Shown: one piece after another, positions 52,394 to 59,767 of the stretch
Numbering within the stretch: the first letter of the stretch is position 1
Layout of the letters: every line of letters begins with the position of its first letter
Assembly: GCF_030811595.1 (NCBI RefSeq)
Contig: NZ_JAUSRB010000002.1
Location: 6,758,001 to 6,822,000, forward strand
Source: Streptosporangium brasiliense
GTDB lineage: Bacteria > Actinomycetota > Actinomycetes > Streptosporangiales > Streptosporangiaceae
Direction: 5' to 3'
DNA: 64,000 bases
The notes under the pieces: model-generated
Seen by the model: only the letters and a program-made list of their open reading frames with translations
Database searches by the model: none
Told to the model about the DNA's origin: nothing
Position numbers and translations under genes: made by a program

Positions 52394-53623
52394 TCAGGCG
52401 CCGACCACAGCGCTGCGGCGTTCGATCAGCAGCACGTCGCGCCAGACGCCGTGGTGGCGGCCGACGCGCTCGCGGGTGCCCACGACGCGGAAACCGAGCG
52501 CCTGGTGCAGGCTCAGGCTCGCGGCGTTCTCGCCGAACACGCCCGACTGGATCGTCCACACGCCGGCGTCCTCGGCGGCGGCGATGAACGCCGCCAGCAG
52601 CGCCCGGCCGATGCCGTGGGCCTGGCAGCCGGGGTGGACGTAGATGCTGTGCTCGACCACGCCCGCATACACCGGACGAGACGAGACCGCCGTGGCGGTC
52701 ACCCAGCCGAGCACCTCGCCGGAGGCGGCGTCGGTCGCCACATACCGCAGGTGCGGCAGCCGGCTCGCGGTGAAGCCCTCCCAGCTGGGCGCTGTGGTCT
52801 CGAAGCTGGCCTGGCCGGTGTCCAGCCCGGCCTGGTAGATGGCCAGCACCTGCTCGGCGTCGCTCTCGCGCATCGGCCGGATCTCCAGGCCGGGTCCGAT
52901 GGCGGGCTTGACGGCCTGGACGATGGCCGAGTGCACCCCGTCGCCGTGATCGGCGGTCAGCGTGATGGCGATCTGGACGAAGCCGGCCTCGGTCAGCAGG
53001 TCCCGGTACTCCTGCACGGTGAGCGATCCGGCCGCGCAGCCGATGCGCTGCTCGGCCTGCTGCCGCGCCTGCTCGTCGAGCGCCTGCGCGGTGACGACGT
53101 CGCTGACGCCGAACCGGCCGCCGGGCCGTAGTACCCGGAACGCCTCGGCCAGCACTGCGGCCTTGTCGTCGGACAGGTTGATCACGCAGTTGGAGATGAC
53201 CACGTCGACCGTGTGGCCGGGCAGCGGGATCGCTTCGATCGTGCCGTGCAGGAACTGCACGTTGGACGCGCCCGCCTGTGCGGCGTTGCGCTGGGCCAGT
53301 TCCACCATGGCAGGGCTGGCGTCCAGGCCGAAGACGGTGCCGGACGGGCCGACGCGGCGGGCGGACAGCAGCACGTCGATGCCGCCACCGGAGCCGAGGT
53401 CGAGCACCGTCTCGCCGTGGCGCAGCTCGGCGACGGCGACCGGGTTGCCGCATCCCAGGCTGGCCCGCACTGCCCCCTCGGGGAGCACGGTCAGGTCGTC
53501 GTAGCCGGCCGCGCCGAAGCCGCCCTGCTCGAACGCCTCCTGCCCGCAGTCGGCGACCGTCCGGCCGGCGTCCGCGGCACGGGCCAGGGCCGAGTAGCGG
53601 TCGATGATCTCATCGTGCGCCAT
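52394..53623 (-). CDS. ArsM arsenite methyltransferase fused to ArsN1-like N-acetyltransferase
   Basis: 409 residues. Residues 1-240 are ArsM: SAM motif TVLDLGSGGGIDVLLSARR (73-91), SLGCGNPVAVAEL (Cys58), ISNCVINLSDDKAAVLAE (Cys146), RIGCAAGSL (Cys196) and Cys26, the four cysteines of As(III) methyltransferases. Residues 247-405 are a GNAT domain of the phosphinothricin/arsinothricin acetyltransferase type: GQASFETTAPSWEGFTA, then GCQAHGIGRALLAAFIA (acetyl-CoA loop). ArsM methylates As(III); ArsN1 acetylates the amine of arsinothricin. One chain could therefore handle inorganic and organic arsenic. Starts 12 bp after arsR4 and is probably co-transcribed with it. Confidence 0.9.
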   Translation of the reverse strand: MAHDEIIDRYSALARAADAGRTVADCGQEAFEQGGFGAAGYDDLTVLPEGAVRASLGCGNPVAVAELRHGETVLDLGSGGGIDVLLSARRVGPSGTVFGLDASPAMVELAQRNAAQAGASNVQFLHGTIEAIPLPGHTVDVVISNCVINLSDDKAAVLAEAFRVLRPGGRFGVSDVVTAQALDEQARQQAEQRIGCAAGSLTVQEYRDLLTEAGFVQIAITLTADHGDGVHSAIVQAVKPAIGPGLEIRPMRESDAEQVLAIYQAGLDTGQASFETTAPSWEGFTASRLPHLRYVATDAASGEVLGWVTATAVSSRPVYAGVVEHSIYVHPGCQAHGIGRALLAAFIAAAEDAGVWTIQSGVFGENAASLSLHQALGFRVVGTRERVGRHHGVWRDVLLIERRSAVVGA

Positions 53624-53635
53624 GGCGACGCTCCT

Positions 53636-53971
53636 TCACTCGCAGGTGGGCGCGGCCGGCACGGGGTTGCCCATCACCACGTCCGCGGCGGTCGGGAAAC
53701 AGCTCACGCAGTTCTCGTTGATCCGGTACAGGCTGGACGTGCCCTGCCGCTCGACGAGCACGAACCGCACCTCGGCCAGGATCTTCAAATGGTGCGACAC
53801 CGTGGACTGCCCCACCCCGGACGCGGCCACGATCTCACCCACGCTCATCGGCGCGCGCCGTCGGGCCAGCAGCGACACGATCTGGATGCGAGTGGCGTCG
53901 GCCAGGGCCTTGAACCAGCTCGCGTACTCTTCGGCCTCCGCGCGCGGCAGCGGCTCCTTCATCTCATCCAT
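53636..53971 (-). CDS. arsR: ArsR-family repressor 4
   Basis: 111 residues from ATG 53971 (54016 possible). WFKALADATRIQIVSLLARR, recognition helix ASGVGQSTVSHHLKILAEV, wing RQGTSSLYRINENCVSCFPT. Cys88, Cys91 and Cys110 lie C-terminal, a location different from the CVC site of ArsR2/3, similar to ArsR types that sense methylarsenite. It is the first gene of the arsM-arsN transcript. Confidence 0.85.
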   Translation of the reverse strand: MDEMKEPLPRAEAEEYASWFKALADATRIQIVSLLARRRAPMSVGEIVAASGVGQSTVSHHLKILAEVRFVLVERQGTSSLYRINENCVSCFPTAADVVMGNPVPAAPTCE

Positions 53972-54038
53972 CGTCAATCGACGATATTCGATAAAAGGCG
54001 AAACCGAAAGCCCCATGCTTCCCTTTCGCGCGAGCCTC

Positions 54039-54072
54039 CATGTACGTGATAGTGGCCTTTATCGCGTACATG
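54039..54072. other. Candidate TnpI recombination core site
   Basis: CATGTACGTGATA (54039-54051), 8-bp spacer GTGGCCTT, TATCGCGTACATG (54060-54072): 13-bp arms matching at 12 of 13 positions. Geometry (inverted arms around 6-8 bp) is that of tyrosine-recombinase cores such as Tn4430 IRS or dif. Lies 120 bp upstream of the recombinase gene, with further GGTACATC/GGTGCATC-like repeats at 54139-54170. Confidence 0.6.
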
Positions 54073-54191
54073 AGCGATCATGGCGGCGCGGCGACCAGGA
54101 GAACCTCTTGCCGGGACGGTACGCGACTCCGGCACGTTATCCGGTACATCTCGATCCGGTGCATCGCGGCGGACGTCGCCCGGCGGCCGGC

Positions 54192-55133
54192 ATGAGCGCC
54201 GCACCGAAGATCTCCGCCCTGCGCGGCGGGCACGTCACGCTGGCCGCGGCCGCCGACGACTTCCTCGCCACGGCGCGCACCGCCAACCCCAACACCCACC
54301 GCGCCTACGCCTCGGCCATCGACCGCGTTACCGCGCGGCTCGGCTGCGACCGGCCGCTCGCCGACGTCGCCGACGCTGAGATCGGCGCCGCGCTCACCGA
54401 GCTGTGGGGCCGATGCGCGCCGGCGACCTGGAACCGCAACCGCGCCGCCGTCACCTCCTGGCTGACCTGGTGCCAGACCAAGAAGCACTGGGCCGCCCCA
54501 TCGGTCCCAGCCGACGCCGAACGTCGCAAGGAAACCGCCGACGAGACCCGCGCCGTGGCCAAGTCCACCATCCACCGGTTGCTGTCGCGCCGTGACATCC
54601 CGCTGCGGGAGAAGACGCTGTGGCGGATGCTGTACGAGACCGCAGCCCGGGCCGCCGAGATCCTCGCTCTCAATGTCGAGGACTTGGACATGGAGCACCG
54701 CCGCGCCCCCGTCCGCTCCAAGGGCGGCGCCATCGAATGGGTGTACTGGGACAGCGGCACCGCCCACCTGCTGCCTCGCCTACTGCGCCTGTCGGATGGC
54801 AGCACGCGCACGCACGGCCCGCTGTTCTTGTCCGAACGCCGTCCCGTCCCCGCCCGGCGGCCGGCGGCCGCCGACATCTGCCCGCACACCGGCCGCGCCC
54901 GCCTCGGCTACGACCGCGCCCGCGTCCTGCTCGACACCTACGCCGGCCTCGACCTGCACCAGCTGCGCCATAGCGCTGCCACCCACCTCGGCGAGGCCGA
55001 AGTCCCGCTGCAGCTCATCATGGGCAAGACCCGGCACAAGAACCCCCGCACCGCCCTGCGCTACGTCAAACCGGGCGCTGAGGCCATCGCCAAGGTCACC
55101 GAGGTTCTGGCACCTCGCCGTCGTACCCACTGA
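54192..55133 (+). CDS. tnpI: Tyrosine site-specific recombinase (TnpI-type cointegrate resolvase)
   Basis: 313 residues. SAM-like N-terminal domain (ATARTANPNTHRAYASAIDR), catalytic Arg153 (YETAARAAEILALN), Lys177 region (RSKGGAIEWV), His256-x-x-Arg259 (LDLHQLRHSAATHLG), His282 and Tyr291 (TRHKNPRTALRYVKPG). All catalytic residues present. Located at the right end of the Tn3-type element as in Tn4430/Tn5401, where TnpI resolves cointegrates. A second copy of its last 16 codons survives at 57316-57366. Confidence 0.9.
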   Translation: MSAAPKISALRGGHVTLAAAADDFLATARTANPNTHRAYASAIDRVTARLGCDRPLADVADAEIGAALTELWGRCAPATWNRNRAAVTSWLTWCQTKKHWAAPSVPADAERRKETADETRAVAKSTIHRLLSRRDIPLREKTLWRMLYETAARAAEILALNVEDLDMEHRRAPVRSKGGAIEWVYWDSGTAHLLPRLLRLSDGSTRTHGPLFLSERRPVPARRPAAADICPHTGRARLGYDRARVLLDTYAGLDLHQLRHSAATHLGEAEVPLQLIMGKTRHKNPRTALRYVKPGAEAIAKVTEVLAPRRRTH

Positions 55134-55213
55134 TCAACTGACTGGCGGCTAGCCGGAGCTGTAGGAGTTCCGGGCCATCATGGACCGCTAACAGGCGAAA
55201 AAACCGCAGGTCG

Positions 55214-55250
55214 CTACCGCTAATTTCTGCACCCAGCCTCCTCGAAGGCC
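55214..55250 (-). repeat. Tn3-family transposon right inverted repeat
   Basis: 37 bp, exact reverse complement of 36597-36633, ending at GGCC 55250. Confidence 0.9.
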
Positions 55251-55258
55251 AACATGCA

Positions 55259-55309
55259 CGAAGGCCCCCCGCACCTCTGGATCATCCAGCGGAGCGGCGG
55301 GGGCCTTCG
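55259..55309. terminator. Hairpin directly outside the transposon end
   Basis: CGAAGGCCCCC (55259-55269) / GGGGGCCTTCG (55299-55309), loop 29 bases with a second small fold; outer ATGC/GCAT bases extend the pairing. A probable terminator, originally of the disrupted locus. The following 55310-55817 holds no supported gene. Confidence 0.6.
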
Positions 55310-55817
55310 GCATGTCCGGGGAGTTTTTTGGCACCTCCACGCGCGTGCGCGCGACCTGCTAGCGCGGGAACCGGGGTCGAGGAACAGCGGAACAGTCATT
55401 GGCGGTAAGCCGCTGCGTCGCAGGTCGCGGAATGCTGTGCAGGGCATCGGGGCGGTGATTCCCAGGGCCATGCCCTCGCGTCAGCAGTCCCTGACCGCCT
55501 GGCCCTTCCCATTCGACCAGCTCACCGCCACAACGAGAAACAAGATCTTTCTCACCGCCAACGGCTGTTCCACCGTTCCTCAACCCCGATGGTCCGCACC
55601 ACCTGGCCGATCGCTTCACGCCGGTCGCGCGCTGGCGTACCGCGAGGGCGAACATGGCCAGTTGGTTGGCGGTGTGCGGCCAGAGCTGAGGAATGATGTG
55701 CGCGGGCACTACGGCCTTGGGAGCGGGGCGACGATGAAGTCACCCCCGCTTCCCCGAGCAGCTCAGCCCGACCGGCGGTCTTGCGCGATCACCTCCAGGA
55801 AGGGCGGGCGGATGGCG

Positions 55818-56402
55818 TCAGGTCGGCTCCCGGTCGCGGGGCTGGTGAGCCCGGTAGTCCTGGGCACGGGCGGTGAGCTCTCGGAAGAACACCGGTGGTG
55901 GTGTGACCTGGCCCTCGCGCCCGATCGGGGAGGGGGCCAGCGGTATGAGCAGGTCGGTGTTGGGCGAGTGCAACCACAGGGCCATCTGGTAGAGCTCGGG
56001 GATCCGCAGGAGTCGGAGGTCGAATCCGGCCAGTTGGAGCTGCGGCAGGGCTCGTGCGGCTTTGACCGCGGTCGCGGTGGCTCCAACGGATGAGCCTCTG
56101 TAGAACGTCGGCGGGAAGGTGCGCTCCGGCGTTTCGGAGACTTCGGCGCCGGCGAGCACCTTGCCGCCGGACTCCAACAGGAATCGCCAGCCCACCGGCT
56201 GCGCCCTCTCCAGGCCACCGCCGGCCTCGATGTCTCGCACGAGCAGCGCGAACACCCGGTGCGGGGTGGACACCTCCACATCGTCCGGGGCGATCTCGCC
56301 CAGCAGTTTCGGGCCCTCTCCACTGGCTCTGGCGATCTGGCCGAGATGGGAGCGCGTTTCGTCGCGAATCCGTCCCGGAGGTTCAGGCGTGTTCAACGGC
56401 AT
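55818..56402 (-). CDS. Hypothetical protein paired with the papain-like protease
   Basis: 194 residues from ATG 56402 (MPLNTPEPPGRIRDETRSHL). Contains PDDVEVSTPHRVFALLVRDI and LQLAGFDLRLLRIPELYQMA LWLHSPNTD, with no signal or membrane segment. Starts 17 bp after the protease stop, so they form an operon. Could be an immunity or chaperone partner; not recognised. Confidence 0.6.
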   Translation of the reverse strand: MPLNTPEPPGRIRDETRSHLGQIARASGEGPKLLGEIAPDDVEVSTPHRVFALLVRDIEAGGGLERAQPVGWRFLLESGGKVLAGAEVSETPERTFPPTFYRGSSVGATATAVKAARALPQLQLAGFDLRLLRIPELYQMALWLHSPNTDLLIPLAPSPIGREGQVTPPPVFFRELTARAQDYRAHQPRDREPT

Positions 56403-56419
56403 TGTGCAGCTCCCTGAGG

Positions 56420-57100
56420 CTAGTTGCGCCGAGTCTTGAAGGTCCTGTTCCAGGTGCCGTTCGGGCCGCCCGGGTAACCGCCGAAGAGCGTCTCCCATGC
56501 GACCCACATGATGGGATCGTTCTCCGTGCCCGCGTATGTCCCGTGAGTGTCCTCCCATGGGTCATGCACCCATACGTGCACCAGTTCACCGGTCGCCGGG
56601 CGGTAGCTGTAGCCCCAGATGTTGACGATGTGGCCGGACAGGCCGCCACCCCAGCCGATGTTCATCATGATCGGGCGTCCGGCGTCTATCTCTGCCTTGA
56701 CCTCGTTCTTCGTCAGCTCTTTGAGCCTTCTGACCTCCACCCACTTGTCGACCACCCAGCTCGCGTCAACGGAATACCTGTCACCGTCGGCGACCGGGAC
56801 CTGAATCCCGGCCTGCTGCAGCGGCCCGAAATCCGGCCACCAGCCCTGGTTGCAGTCCCCGCGTAAGTCCCCACCTGGGCAGCAGCGGAACGGCCGCTGG
56901 TCGGCAAGCCGGGAGTCGTCCCTGTTGAGGACCGCGGCGGCGAATCCGCACTGGGTCCAAACCTGCGCGTTGGCGTAGGAGTTGGCGATGCTGATCGTTG
57001 TCGCGTTCCAGCACCAGAGGGTCTTTTCCTGGTATTGCTTCCAGCGCCAGTAGGTCGAGCCGAGGCTCTTGATCATTACGCTCTCGTCTGGTTGTGTCAC
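56420..57100 (-). CDS. Papain-like cysteine protease (C39_2/C70 AvrRpt2-like)
   Basis: 226 residues, compact single domain. KQYQEKTLWCWNATTISIAN gives the oxyanion Gln and catalytic Cys30 in the conserved CW. His157 is in GGLSGHIVNIWGY, and the Asp/Asn position is Asp180 in VHVWVHDPWEDTHG. The combination Q...CWxA...GHxxxIxGY...HDP is typical of the AvrRpt2/C39_2 group used by bacterial effectors and toxins. No signal peptide. Several other cysteines (CCPGGD, CNQG) may form a disulfide or bind zinc. Partner gene follows. Confidence 0.7.
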   Translation of the reverse strand: MTQPDESVMIKSLGSTYWRWKQYQEKTLWCWNATTISIANSYANAQVWTQCGFAAAVLNRDDSRLADQRPFRCCPGGDLRGDCNQGWWPDFGPLQQAGIQVPVADGDRYSVDASWVVDKWVEVRRLKELTKNEVKAEIDAGRPIMMNIGWGGGLSGHIVNIWGYSYRPATGELVHVWVHDPWEDTHGTYAGTENDPIMWVAWETLFGGYPGGPNGTWNRTFKTRRN

Positions 57101-57315
57101 TTGATGCCATCCCCTTCCCTGCGCCGCTTACCTTGTCGCCGTCTTCGTGTTGATGATCCAACGGCATCCTTTTGCCGGAGTTTTTACCGGATAGCCGAGA
57201 ATGTAAATGGGTAGATTTGCCGGAGTGGAGCCGAGAAACTCGAACCTCTGAGACCAACTGGGGGTGCCGTCAAGGCGGCTGTCACCAGCCGTCATTTGGG
57301 TGCTGACGTGCGCAG

Positions 57316-57366
57316 TCAGTGAGTACGGTGACGGGGTGCCAGAACCTCGGTGACCTTGGCGATGGC
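57316..57366 (-). pseudogene. Last 16 codons of a second TnpI-type recombinase gene
   Basis: Minus-strand translation AIAKVTEVLAPRHRTH-stop, against AIAKVTEVLAPRRRTH-stop at the end of tnpI (55083-55133). 31 bases (57336-57366) are identical. The rest of the gene is absent, so this is a scar of a second, related transposon or of a rearrangement of this one. Confidence 0.75.
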
Positions 57367-57484
57367 GTGCGTTCGTGGCGCGCTCCATACGGAACGGTGT
57401 CCAGATCCGGCCAACCTCGCACCCCGTCGGGGCCGGGGCCCTTGCCGGGGGCGGGTGCGGCCGGACGTTCCTCAATCCCGGAAA

Positions 57485-57541
57485 GGCCCTCCGCTCCCGA
57501 ACGTGTCCCCAGCCGCCATCTGGGCCGGTGACCCGGCAGAA
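57485..57541 (-). repeat. Interspersed repeat copy R1
   Basis: 57 bp, exact reverse complement of 59485-59541 (TTCTGCCGGGTCACCGGC...). Located downstream of the kinase gene stop; with R3 it brackets the kinase. Confidence 0.85.
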
Positions 57542-57718
57542 TCTGGGTTCTGCCCGGTCTCCCAGACGGCGCAACCGCAGGTCAGCGCGATGAGATGGTG
57601 CGGCCCGCCAATCCGGTCCCGGTAAACGAGCCGCCGGACCATGCCGAAAGCCGGCCTCGGAACAGGTGGGTCAGAGCGGAACGCCAAGGTCCTGACCTGC
57701 GGCGGCCGATCTACCTTG

Positions 57719-57743
57719 GGGCTGGGGACACGCTCGGGAGCAG
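57719..57743 (+). repeat. Interspersed repeat copy R2 (partial)
   Basis: GGCTGGGGACACGCTCGGGA plus flanking bases, two mismatches to the distal part of R3. Opposite in direction to R1. Confidence 0.5.
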
Positions 57744-57778
57744 GACGCCGGCCCCCGGGGCTTACTGGTTCCCGAGTC

Positions 57779-59368
57779 TTACTGGAGTTCGCAGGGATTA
57801 CCCTGACTGTCCTCGCCGCTGGCCACCCTGAGACCCACCGACGTGCCCCGCGTGACCGTGGTCCCGGTGCTCGGAGTGGTGGACAGCACGGTCCCTTCCT
57901 CCCGGATGCACGTGTTGAGCAACGTGGTGGAGCCGACTCTCAGGCCAGCCGCGATGATGGCGCTTTCCGCGCCCGCCCGGTCGCGACCCGCCACGTTGGG
58001 CACGACCGTGAGGTTGCACCGTACGCGGAACTTCTCCCACGACTGCACCAGGGTCGCGTCACTGTGGATGACATCGGTGGTCCGGCCCCCACCGCCGACC
58101 GCCGTGAGGAAATGACCGGTGATGGTCCGGATCGCGTACACGTCGCCGCCCTGCGGGATCAGGGCGAACTTCTCCCATGCCTGCAGGAGCGTGGCGTCAC
58201 TGTGGATGACATCGGTGGTCCGGCCCCCACCGCCGACCGCCGTGAGGAAATGACCGGTCACCGTCTTGATCCCGAAGTTCACGCCATCGCCCGCGTCGAC
58301 GAGCGTGAACCGCTCCCACGAGCGCGCCACGGTGGCGTCGGTGTGGATCACGTCTCCTGTCTGGCCTCCATCGCCGACCGCCGTCAGGTAGTTCCCGGTG
58401 TTGAACGTCTGGAACGTGCACATGGTGGGGGTAGCGAACATCATTCGGGGGCCGCCACCGTCAATCCCGGTGGCCGGATCGTGCAGGGCGGTCAGCGCCA
58501 GGGTCCGGCGGTCGGCGATGACCTGGGTGAGCGCCTCAGGCAGCCACCGCCCCTGGTCAGGCGAAGCGAGCGCGGTGAGCTGGGTCAGCACCTGCTCCAG
58601 GCTGGGCCGGGCGGCGGGGTCCTTGGCCAGGCAGGCCGCCACCAGGGCGGCCAGGGGGGCGGGCACTCCCTGAAGATCGGGGTCGGCGTGCGCCACGCGG
58701 AAGACGACCGCGTGGACGGGCCCCGTTCCGAAGGGGCTGCGGCCGGTCACGGTGAAGGCGAGCACGCAGCCGAGCGAGAACACGTCCGAGGGCGGCCCGA
58801 CCTCTCGGGCCATGGCCTGTTCGGGGGACATGAACGCGGCGGTGCCCAGCACGGTGGAGGTCTGGGTGTGGCTGGTGGCGTCCAGGGCGCGGGCGATGCC
58901 GAAGTCGATCAGGCGGGGCCCGTCCTCAGCAAGGATGACGTTGCCGGGTTTGAGGTCGCGGTGCACCATCCCGCAGGCGTGCACGGCGGCGAGTCCTTCG
59001 GCCAGCCCGGCGCCGAGCACCGCGGCCGACTCCACAGGGAGCGGCCCGTGCTCATCGACGGCTTGGTGCAGGGAGGGGCCGGGGATGTAGGCGGTGGCCA
59101 GCCATGGCCGGACGGCGTCGGTGTCGGCGTCCACGACCTGGGCGGTATAGAACCCGCCGACCTTGCGGGCGGCGTCCACCTCGGAAGCGAAGCGGCGCAA
59201 GAAGTCGCTGTTGCCGGCCAGCTCCGGGCGCACCACTTTGACGGCGACCAGGCGCCCACCCGGGGAGCGGCCCAGGAACACCTCTCCCATCCCGCCCCCG
59301 CCGAGCCTTGCGTGTAGCCGGTAGGAGCCGATGTGAGCCGGGTCGCCGTCGCGTAGGGGGTCGGTCAT
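57779..59368 (-). CDS. Soluble Ser/Thr protein kinase with beta-trefoil-like repeats and one PASTA domain
   Basis: 529 residues. Kinase domain 15-270: glycine loop LGGGGMGEVFLG, Lys44 (VAVKVV), HRDLKPGN (Asp138), DFG 155-157, activation-loop TSTVLGTAAFMSPEQA. From 318 to 452 three repeats of about 46 residues (YLTAVGDGGQTGDVIHTDAT, HFLTAVGGGGRTTDVIHSDA twice, each ending W-E-K/R-F), like fascin/trefoil lobes. Residues 455-517 are PASTA-like (NVAGRDRAGAESAIIAAGLR). Unlike PknB there is no transmembrane helix. DNA of two repeats (58056-58120, 58194-58258) is identical over 65 bp. Ligand and targets unknown. Confidence 0.85.
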   Translation of the reverse strand: MTDPLRDGDPAHIGSYRLHARLGGGGMGEVFLGRSPGGRLVAVKVVRPELAGNSDFLRRFASEVDAARKVGGFYTAQVVDADTDAVRPWLATAYIPGPSLHQAVDEHGPLPVESAAVLGAGLAEGLAAVHACGMVHRDLKPGNVILAEDGPRLIDFGIARALDATSHTQTSTVLGTAAFMSPEQAMAREVGPPSDVFSLGCVLAFTVTGRSPFGTGPVHAVVFRVAHADPDLQGVPAPLAALVAACLAKDPAARPSLEQVLTQLTALASPDQGRWLPEALTQVIADRRTLALTALHDPATGIDGGGPRMMFATPTMCTFQTFNTGNYLTAVGDGGQTGDVIHTDATVARSWERFTLVDAGDGVNFGIKTVTGHFLTAVGGGGRTTDVIHSDATLLQAWEKFALIPQGGDVYAIRTITGHFLTAVGGGGRTTDVIHSDATLVQSWEKFRVRCNLTVVPNVAGRDRAGAESAIIAAGLRVGSTTLLNTCIREEGTVLSTTPSTGTTVTRGTSVGLRVASGEDSQGNPCELQ

Positions 59369-59422
59369 AGTGACTCATTCCTCGCCGAGATCTTCACCGG
59401 TCGGTGTCGATGATTCCAAAAG

Positions 59423-59541
59423 AGGTGCCACCGGAATATGGCAGAAACGGGCCGCGCCCGGGCACTGACCGGACAGAACCGCTGTTCTGCCGGGTCACCG
59501 GCCCAGATGGCGGCTGGGGACACGTTCGGGAGCGGAGGGCC
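59423..59541 (+). repeat. Interspersed repeat copy R3, longest copy
   Basis: Proximal part GGTGCCACCGGAATATGGC then AGAAACGGGCC (59424-59453) and distal 57-bp part (59485-59541). Lies 55 bp upstream of the kinase start. The proximal part recurs inverted at 59695-59725 and elsewhere. Confidence 0.75.
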
Positions 59542-59694
59542 GAATACGGCTGGCGTGGGCTGTCTGAGCGGCGGAGACTTCGTGGACGTAGGTATTTCGG
59601 ACGACAATCGCGCAGTTGAGCCCGTCGTCCGAGAACGTGTACGGTTCTGGACGGTCTGCGCTGGGACTTGCGTCATCGCAGGTCAGAGACTTGG

Positions 59695-59725
59695 CGGCCC
59701 GAATCTGCCGTATTCCGGTAGCACC
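59695..59725 (-). repeat. Interspersed repeat copy R4 (proximal part)
   Basis: CGGCCCGAATCTGCCGTATT then CCGGTAGCACC, inverted relative to R3 with few mismatches. R3 and R4 enclose about 300 bp with no clear gene. Confidence 0.7.
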
Positions 59726-59767
59726 CGGACGAGGCCTCCGCATCTCCTGGGGGACCTGCAGCGGAAC

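Larger units (their letters stand above)
36597..55250. mobile_element. 18.65-kb Tn3-family transposon carrying an arsenic-resistance island
   Basis: Bounded by perfect 37-bp inverted repeats (36597-36633 and 55214-55250). A Tn3-type TnpA lies 71 bp inside the left end and a TnpI-like tyrosine recombinase ends 80 bp inside the right end, with a core-like recombination site upstream of it. Between them lie about 20 arsenic-related or accessory genes. The flanking pentamers differ (CGTTC left, AACAT right), so there is no five-base target duplication; one flank was probably rearranged. TnpA is frameshifted, so mobility now may need help in trans. Confidence 0.85.
57101..57778. other. Region without intact genes: recombinase tail fragment and interspersed repeats
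   Basis: About 680 bp between the protease and kinase genes. It contains a copy of the TnpI 3' end (57316-57366) and two repeat units (57485-57541 and 57719-57743). An AT-rich segment at 57160-57220 may be the protease promoter. No other reading frame is supported. Confidence 0.5.

Noticed and set aside
55254-56093. Plus-strand frame right of the transposon
   Set aside because: Overlaps the terminator hairpin and the 3' part of the minus-strand hypothetical gene; translation has no protein character.
58056-58258. 65-bp identical repeats as a mobile or CRISPR-like array
   Set aside because: They are in frame inside the kinase gene with a period of 46 codons and encode protein repeats.
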